Shown: one piece after another, positions 56,497-64,000 of the stretch
How the letters are laid out: each line of letters starts with the position of its first letter
Numbering within the stretch: the stretch's first letter is position 1
Assembly (NCBI RefSeq): GCF_037975245.1
Contig: NC_092575.1
Span: 18,559,841-18,623,840 of the forward strand
DNA: 64,000 nt
DNA from: Apostichopus japonicus
Lineage: Eukaryota > Echinodermata > Holothuroidea > Aspidochirotida > Stichopodidae
Direction: 5' to 3'
The notes under the pieces: generated by a model
The model's database searches: none
What the model saw: the letters and a program-made list of their open reading frames with translations, nothing else
Told to the model about the DNA's origin: nothing
Made by a program: the position numbers and the translations under genes

Positions 56497-57245
56497 GATA
56501 TCTCAACAATTGAAGCTTGTATGTAACTCATACTCTTCATATGGGTAACCCATATTAGGAAAAAGACTACTATTGTTTTTGGTGGAGGTCAAAGGTCATT
56601 TGAGGTCACCAGAGGTCAAACTAAAAACCTCTTAAACTGCTTGTTAACACAATATCTTGTAGGAAGGGGTAACTTGGAAGGATTGCATACTTAGTATGTA
56701 GATGGCCCATATTGTGTAGGAGATCCCTATTATATTGGACGCGGGTCAACAGTCATGTGAGGTCAGCAGATCTGAGGTGAAAGTCTGAAAATCTTGTGAG
56801 AAATTACTCTAAAAGTGAAATTGGGTTAATGTACAAACAAAGCATGTAGATTGCCTTTGGTGAGAACAAAATCGCTGTGGAATTTCATGCGTGTCAAATT
56901 TCCTTTGAGGTCAAGAGAAGCAGTTTTCAGAAAACCCAATCTACGGTACCCAACATCGACCATACTGTCATCACATACATGTTTCTGCATTACGATCATG
57001 ATGCACAAGCTTATATCATTTCGTCGTCCGGATCAGGCATCCGTACAAAACTGTCGCAACGAAACCGGTGTACGAGCTGCATTTCGCGTAAGTTGCTGAG
57101 TTCCTGTAGGTTCTCTCTGGCCAGTATCTTTGTAGTAAGCAATAAGATTTTGATATGTACTTGGTATGTCGATGATCCATATCAATTAAATAACCCTATT
57201 GTTTTGGTGAAGGTCAATACAGCCCAAACTGTGAATAACCTACAA
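56497..57245. repeat. Diverged direct repeats with GGTCAAAGGTCA-like cores
   Basis: Three imperfect units share a block like TATGTAGATG.CCCATAT, then CCTATT.T.TTGG, then GGTCAA: about 56518-56600, 56693-56770 and 57155-57225. Distinctive nuclear-receptor-like half-sites (AGGTCA) come with the repeat, not with any visible promoter. Confidence 0.5.
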
Positions 57246-58828
57246 ACATGGTATATCCAAATCTCTAGTTGAAATCAAAGCCCTAACAAAATTTCTCCTA
57301 TGGGCCCGGCAAGGAATCACTAAATCTTTGACTTTCTGGTTTCTTATTTGTTTATTACTAGGCTGCTCATTGCCCTTTTGTAAATGATGTTCTTATCCTT
57401 TAAGAAAAGTGAATAATAAAGAAAAATACCACAGCAGCACGGCTAATAAATGAGCAGTGATGTAAGATGTTTGAATAGCTAACCACCGGACCAAAGTTCA
57501 GCAGGCTGATTCGAAATATACCAATAACAGATGAGAACAATTTGCGGAAGGAAGGAGTGCTTCTAAATAAACCTTCACATGATCAGCTATACGTACACAA
57601 TAATGCACATGTTTTGTAGCATATATAGTCCAATACACCTGTTTTCTCAAAGGTATTCCGTAAGAGTGGGGGGGGGTCTTTAAAGGGGGTGGGGGTCCGA
57701 TCGATCTTCTAATTGTATGGCTTAGTGGGTCACTAGTTCCCAAACATATTCGAGACGGATGCTCATACCATTTTTGGTTTAGAAGGTTAAAGGTTAAAGT
57801 GCTAAACTGGCCATATTTTCAAACTGAGGCTAAAAATCGAAAGAAACTTGCAGAACTAATAGTTTCTATGGAAAACTTCCCCACCTTCCAAACGAGTGTG
57901 ATAACGTCACAGAATCACAGGAGAATGGCATGTCCAAAATATTAGTCTTAAGAAAGTCAAAATCTTGGTTGGAACTAAAATTTATATGTGCGGCATTCAG
58001 TGGAAAGGATTTCGACTTCGAAAAGAATTTTCGAAACAATTATGGCGTTAACCCACACCCTATAGGTTTACCATTAGGATGAGCCTGATTAATTATGGTG
58101 TCTAAATGAATTAGGTCTATAGGAAGCTGAACCTCCGAATGCATATTATGGCAGACCGATGCTTTCACGTGATATCCATGTATAAGCTCATTGGAAGTTG
58201 CTCTCCATGTGAGGGCGCTTCATAAGAATACTTTCTAAGGCAAACCCCACAGCACTGGAAAGATCTGTGAACTTGAAACTTATAATTACCTTGAAAGCTA
58301 ATTGGAAAGGTACGTTTTGTCAATTAAATCCCGATTTTCCCGTCTTTTAACTCCAAGCGGATGTGATGTAGTCGTGAACGTCACTAAGTCGGAAATGCAA
58401 CATGCAATGGCATAATAATTTGTGGCGTATATATACAGCATGACATTTTCTCTTACTTCTTAAGTTTCACATCTTTTCTTATACTTGAATAAAAGGCGGC
58501 ATGTTAAAAAAGACATACAAAAATTTAAAAAATATAATAAAAAAATTACCAGAGGTCGGAGGCAATCGATATGACATTGCAAAACTGAGCTTTGTCTTTA
58601 TTATTTAAATATAAAATTTCAAGCCAGTCGGGCAAAGTTTACATTGGCGCAAAATACCGCTCCACAATATAACGTCATAAAAATCGATAAAAATACTGTT
58701 TGTGATAGAATTGGACTCGCTGGGTCCACTGATGCAATGATCAGGACGATCAAATGCATTATTGTAGGGATTGAGAGGAGAATGAAAGGGTATATAATTA
58801 TGATATCATTCCGAGTCTATACAGCTAG
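57246..58828. other. Non-coding, nothing recognised
   Basis: Contains a G-run patch at 57668-57695 and an A/T-rich stretch at 58500-58560. No supported exon. Confidence 0.6.
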
Positions 58829-58836
58829 GGGAGGCC

Positions 58837-59505
58837 AGTGGCGTAGCCAGAGGGAGCCAGGTTTTTTTTCTTCTTCAAATTTGCTTTGTGCTACAGTCTT
58901 GCCCCCCCCCCCCCCCCCAAATGAGATCCAGTGATGTATTCAAAATTATACTTTTTTTAACATTTCTTCGAGTTCTGATCACAAGTATTCATACCTCAGG
59001 GCTCATGTTCATACTTCATGTAAGGTCAGAACTTGGTAATCAAACCGAAATATTATACATTTTGGGCCTTCATCATACCCACATACGGAGACCGTTGATC
59101 AATATCGTCCTACAGAATAAGCGCCAATAATTTGGCCAGTTGTATAACCGTTACAAACTAACGCTAGCAACCCATGTTTATTTTCAGCGACCAATGATGC
59201 CACTTGTGGAGAATAGGCCTAGTGAAACTTGTTTCTGTGGGAATCTGGGCATGTTGTGAATTAGAGTAGCAAATTTATTCACTGTATCCTTTTCATATTG
59301 TGCGGAATTATGCATAAACCAAGACGACTGTCTCCGCTATAGAGGTAAATTAAGTGAAAGTGTGTCATGTTCCACTGAACCATTAGATGTGTATTTGTGC
59401 AGACGAGGTGACCGTTAATACATATATTTCTTGGTAATTCCTACCATCAACCCCTCTTAAGAAAAATCTTGCCCCCTAACAATTGAATGTTGGCTACGCC
59501 ACAGT
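58837..59505. mobile_element. hAT-type MITE, 669 bp
   Basis: 8-bp target duplication gggaggcc (58829-58836 and 59506-59513). Ends carry inverted GTGGCGTAGCCA / TGGCTACGCCAC. An internal run of about 16 C at 58903-58918 and a second TCTTGCCCCC near the right end. No transposase frame. Confidence 0.82.
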
Positions 59506-59513
59506 GGGAGGCC

Positions 59514-62329
59514 ACGTTGACTTAGAACTTATGTTGTTGGTGCAAGACCACAGATGGGACTCACTATTGTTTATAGTCTTGCCCGATTTAAAATGTCCCG
59601 TGATTAAAATGGCATACAAATGTGGCCAAGGAACAAATAAATATTAGTAGAGGGCGCTCTTGTTAGCTTAAATTTAGAGCTAATTTATGTTCTACTTACA
59701 TTCAGAGCCATGTATACCTTTTTGTTTACATTAATGTAAGATACATAACCTGTCATATTTCAAAGCTATAAGCCTTAAAGTGTTGAGATTCTTCATCCTA
59801 TCAGACCAACCTATGAGAGGTTATTGATCCCCCCCCCCCACTCCCCTTGGCAGTAGTATACTGCATGATGTTGGTGCGAAGAAGAGTTTTGCCTGACCAT
59901 TGCCTTTTCCAAACTTAAATGATCGGGCTGTTGTTAGCATTATAGGAGTGCTGTTGTAGGTGCAACTTTCCGAGTTTTCCCTACGAAAACACTTGGGTAT
60001 GGGGGAGGGGGCAAAGTGGAAATGTTATAAATAAATCAGCCTCCCTAGAGAGTCATGTTTTTTGTGGTAACATTAAACATGGACCCTCACACTTGCAAAG
60101 TCATTCACATCCAGTGTGAGGGTATGACAGATAGGTGGGGGGGGGGGCAGGTGAGACACACCCAAAATGTTCTGCTCAGTGTCCCCAGGGGAGACGCACC
60201 CAAAATGTTCTGCTCAGTATGTGCTGTAGACATGCTGACGGAGTTAGTGTGAAGGCTCGTTGCATGTGAGATAGTTGTCACAACATCAAATGATGTAGCA
60301 TCACAGGCAATTGGGTTCATCTAATAATTTTAAATTATTTTATGCTAGAGAGCACCTTGACAAGATTTCAGTCCCTTCCGTAATAATAAAAATGTCAAGA
60401 ATGTGGATTTTTATCCATCTGTCAATAATAGTTAATGAAATAAACAACCAAATACCATTATCAATTGAGACTTGAGTTTATTGAAATCACCAAGTACAGT
60501 CCTCTTGTTGCAATGTCACCAGATTAAAGTATTGCCTTTATTCACCACAAATATGCTTTGATATCACTTGAATAACAAAACAAATCACTGCTTTTTTCCA
60601 GCAACTAGATCGTAAGTAGAAATAAGCAAGCACAAAGCACACATACTAATTTACATATGAAACACAACCAGCTATGGTATTTCCAAGATACATTTGGCAT
60701 AGCAAGGTACTGTCAACCAGAATGAAAACATTTCATGGTTCCTGCTGCTGCTCATTGATTAACAGGGAACACTCCAATTATGTAATTATGAAGAAAGATC
60801 AATAACTGCCTTACAAAGCCACACCTCCTCATAAATACACAAGTTATCAATTGTAACACACATCACCATGTGTAAGCTACCTATCAATAACACACTCACT
60901 TTTGATGGGACTGTGACTTATGGTTGTCTACTGTAGGTTTAACCCTGTGACCTCATTAATATTCATGATATGAGCACCAAAATCAATATTTTTATCAACA
61001 AATTATGGACCACCCACCCACCCACCAAATATAGCATTGATCAATCATAGCCCTTGTTGAGTTATCGTACATAAAAACTTAAGTGTCACACACATACATA
61101 CACACATACATACATACATACACACACCCACACCGACCTGATTACAAAGGTTCCTTTGCTTTCAGCAAGGAACCAAAACTACAAAATGCCGTACACAAAA
61201 TGCACATAAATTTAAGTTAACTGTTGTTTTTGATCCAGGCACAATGCAACATGATATGTCTTGTTAATTAAACAAAGAGGTAATTGCATACTACCTTGAC
61301 AGCAAGGAAATTTTAATTGACTGAAAAGACTGACTGAAACCACAGAATGCTTAACATACAATGGGTGGGTTCATTTACTGCAATGTTCAGAAAATAACAT
61401 AATATGAACCCTGCTGAAGGATAACTATTTCATGCCACAAAAAATACCTTTTCACAGTGAAAAGAACCTTTTTAGACTAAATAGATCTGTCAATAAAGGA
61501 ACAGAACATATATCACCTGTGATTTGCAAAGGGCATATTTCTATAGCGTTTTAATGTTGATAATTGTTATTTATTTTAACATTGCTTACTACTTATTAGT
61601 CACTAGTATAAAATTCTTCTTGATTAACTGTATGATTAGGTGGCAGAAATATGATAATTATGATAGTAACTTGAGAAAAAATTCCTACAAACCTTTTCTG
61701 CCACACCCCTTTTTTTTTATCATCACTGAACAACCATTCTAATTGTTATTCTGCTTGCATACAGTGCTTTCTCAATTGACTTGAATTGTGATCAATCATA
61801 GTTATTTGGATCATTTGCTTGATCCTATGAAGTTTTACAGTACCTAAATGAGTAAACATCTAAGAATGTCTGCAAAGGTAAAATACTAACTGTATCCAGG
61901 GACAGTATTTAACTTATCACAATATGAGGTTCAACTGCATTATACCATACTGCAGCTTTAAACAACTACATACACATAAACCTGCAAAACCAAGAAATAT
62001 GCCTCCTCCCAACCCATTGCCTTTTCAGGTATGCACAGTATGCCTTCATTATTAGCAATCATGGCTGGTGAAAGACATAAAAATTGATAAAACTAGTAGA
62101 ACATATAATTTTCAGTTATGTCCAGCCAAATCAGTCTCTATGTGATTACTGTCATTTCTTTCTGCTACTACTGCACTCATGAAACTTTCTCTATGAGGCT
62201 TCTTATGCCCTTCAGCATGTCTCTTGACATAAATAGAATGAAAAGATAAAAAGTTTCAACACAATATGCATGAAAATATGAGTGTGATGTCTTGTATTTT
62301 GTGTAGAGTATTTGCCAGTTTTGACCACT
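59514..62329. other. Non-coding with small repeats
   Basis: A short duplication around 60150-60220 (CACCCAAAATGTTCTGCTCA twice). C- and G-runs at 59829 and 60137. A (CACA/CATA) patch at 61085-61130. No gene seen. Confidence 0.6.
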
Positions 62330-63010
62330 TTTGGCAAAAGTTTTGCAAACTGCCATAGGTGAAATTATTGAATTTCTTCTCATTCAATGTCTGAAAATTT
62401 TGCCAACAGATGATTGAACGAACACCGGCTCAGTGACTAAACTGAGAGGATGAACATTTCTAGTTGCCAGAGGAATGCTTGTGGTTGCAATTGTGACATT
62501 GCAGAGGAAATTGCATCCAACTTTCACAAAAATCCATCACAAAAAGAGTTTCCAGAGCACTTAAACAACCATAGATAAATGTAATACCACACTCAAGTTG
62601 TGAAATTTTAACCCTAAATTTACATAGCTTTTTCAATACTACTGATAAGTTACCAAGTGCTGTAAACTGGTCATATATACCAAAAGATTGATTGATTTGC
62701 AAACCCTGAAACTGGCATGTTGTATGATATGCTGCAGATTTCCTGTAAACAAGGCTCTACTTGATTCATAAATAAGTACTCGACCACATCGTGTGTCAAC
62801 CTGAAAGAAATAGACATAATTTTTATAGAATTCCTAAATACAAACTGTAAATGATGACTCCTAGGCTGCTAGCACAGATACATGTATGGTGAACAAAATT
62901 ACCACCTTGATGGTTATCTATTACATGTTAACACAACTAGGAAGCTAATTGTATTTTGCCAATTTTGAGCTGTCTACATAAACTTAATAGTTCAATCTTT
63001 TGTCAAGCAA
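62330..63010. mobile_element. Diverged relative of the interior of the 47016-48649 hAT element
   Basis: Same order of blocks as 47290-47650: GAAACTGGCAT, TGTAAACAAGGCTCTA, GACCACATC, AGAAAG..ATA.TTT.TAGAATT and ACAACTA..AATTGTATTTTGC. Termini not found, so boundaries are approximate. Confidence 0.55.
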
Positions 63011-64000
63011 TCCCACTTGCTCAAACACAAGACTGCACGGTTTAAAGTTGGTAAAGGATGGCTAAGCCAAAGGCTGTCATACAGTCCCAGTGCTATGAGG
63101 GGCTTTCACACCACCCATTCGGTAGTTACTTCAAAAAGGTACTATAGAAAGATGAATAACAGATGGATAACAGCTAGATAGATTGACAGAGTGAAGATTC
63201 TGAGTCATAACAGTTCAAGTGGCATAGCTTGTTCGAGCTAAAAGTAACATTCCAATATGGGGGAGTCTTTCGAATATCCAGTTGCTCAGACTTACACCAG
63301 TATTTTACATACACTGTGCTTGATCTCCATTAACCAGGTGCCACTCCATTAAATATGGAATAACAACATTTTGCTCCAGAGTCTCCATTCATACAATACC
63401 ATGATGGCAACTTCCATAGACCAGTCATGGAACCATGCAAAATATTTTGTGTGTCTTTGAGTGCAGCTTAACTTTCCTTTCCAATGTTTTTTGGTTGTGC
63501 TTCTATACTGCTAGTACTATCTTTTTTATCAGCATGTTAACGATCATTGACATCTTCTGCCAGGGTGTGTTGTCAGTAAACCATCTTTTGAAATTAAGGC
63601 CAGACTGTATAGTCATGCTTTTGAATGACATACTGTATCAAGTTCTCTTGGATCTCATGCTGATCACCTGTCACAATTTTATTAAAATAGCTCAACACCT
63701 TGTCCAAACAAGGATCTCAATCACTGCAGTTTACAAAGTCATTACAAACTGAGGGCTTCCAATTTCATCCACAAAAGTCCACGAAATACGTACAGTATAG
63801 CCTAGTGCTGAAGAACATGTGGAGTGAGTACTTGGTAATAATAATATATTTTTCAAAATTGCAGACAATACGCTGCACATTGTTATACAGTGTACAAAGG
63901 ACAAACAATGGGGCATTAGACATATTGTGAATCGCCTTTGGGAAAGCACGACACCCCTCCCCTTGGATCCACCAGTACAAAGCTAAGTATTGATCCTAGG
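63011..64000. other. Non-coding right edge
   Basis: No supported gene. The last 50 bp (CCCCTCCCCTTGGATCCACC AG) resemble the inner edge of a CTGGTGGATCCAAGGGG-type transposon terminus, cut by nothing visible here. Confidence 0.4.

Noticed and set aside
63435-63752. 105-codon hydrophobic plus-strand frame
   Set aside because: AT-rich chance frame; no domain, and neighbouring sequence shows no exon structure.

Overview
The window is eukaryotic animal DNA. Small exons with GT..AG introns are separated by long AT-rich introns, and there are many microsatellites and small DNA transposons. The gene content and repeat style (deuterostome-type genes, tRNA-derived SINE, TTAA-flanked and hAT-type miniature transposons, frequent taggccta-like motifs) suggest a marine invertebrate deuterostome. 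An echinoderm, perhaps a sea cucumber, is my best guess; this is inference from sequence style, not a database match.

Three protein-coding genes can be assembled exon by exon with consistent reading phase at every junction. (1) Elongin B (ELOB) runs on the minus strand from 6103 to 449, with its start codon alone in exon 1. It encodes 121 aa. (2) An ABCB9/TAPL half ABC transporter runs on the plus strand from 10443 to 25664 in 11 coding exons and encodes 827 aa. All nucleotide-binding motifs are intact. (3) An ADAD1/TENR-like protein runs on the minus strand from 43706 to 32720 in 13 coding exons and encodes about 793 aa. It has one double-stranded-RNA-binding domain, a long Q/P-rich linker and a complete adenosine-deaminase (editase) fold in which all three zinc ligands and the catalytic glutamate are replaced. 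ELOB and ABCB9 are divergent, and ABCB9 and ADAD1 are convergent.

Between and inside these genes lies a dense layer of mobile DNA that can be delimited at base resolution. There are five hAT-type elements with perfect 8-bp target duplications, one nested inside another. There are four copies of a roughly 365-bp TTAA-flanked element, one of them nested in a further inverted-repeat element. A 1.1-kb inverted-repeat element carries many copies of a GGTAACGGAAGGAC motif and has an 11-bp flanking duplication. A 12-bp perfect-inverted-repeat MITE, a roughly 175-bp inverted-repeat family beside CA repeats (three copies), a tRNA-derived SINE and the 3' ends of LINEs are also present. ADAD1 introns carry three separate tandem arrays: a 19-bp array, a 49-bp array and a G-rich array.

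From about 43.8 kb to 64 kb I see no convincing coding exon other than a possible 5' non-coding exon of ADAD1 near 51.8 kb. That part holds repeats, simple-sequence DNA and unassigned sequence. The three genes have unrelated roles (ubiquitin-ligase adaptor, lysosomal peptide pump, germline RNA-binding pseudo-deaminase), and nothing indicates that they act together.
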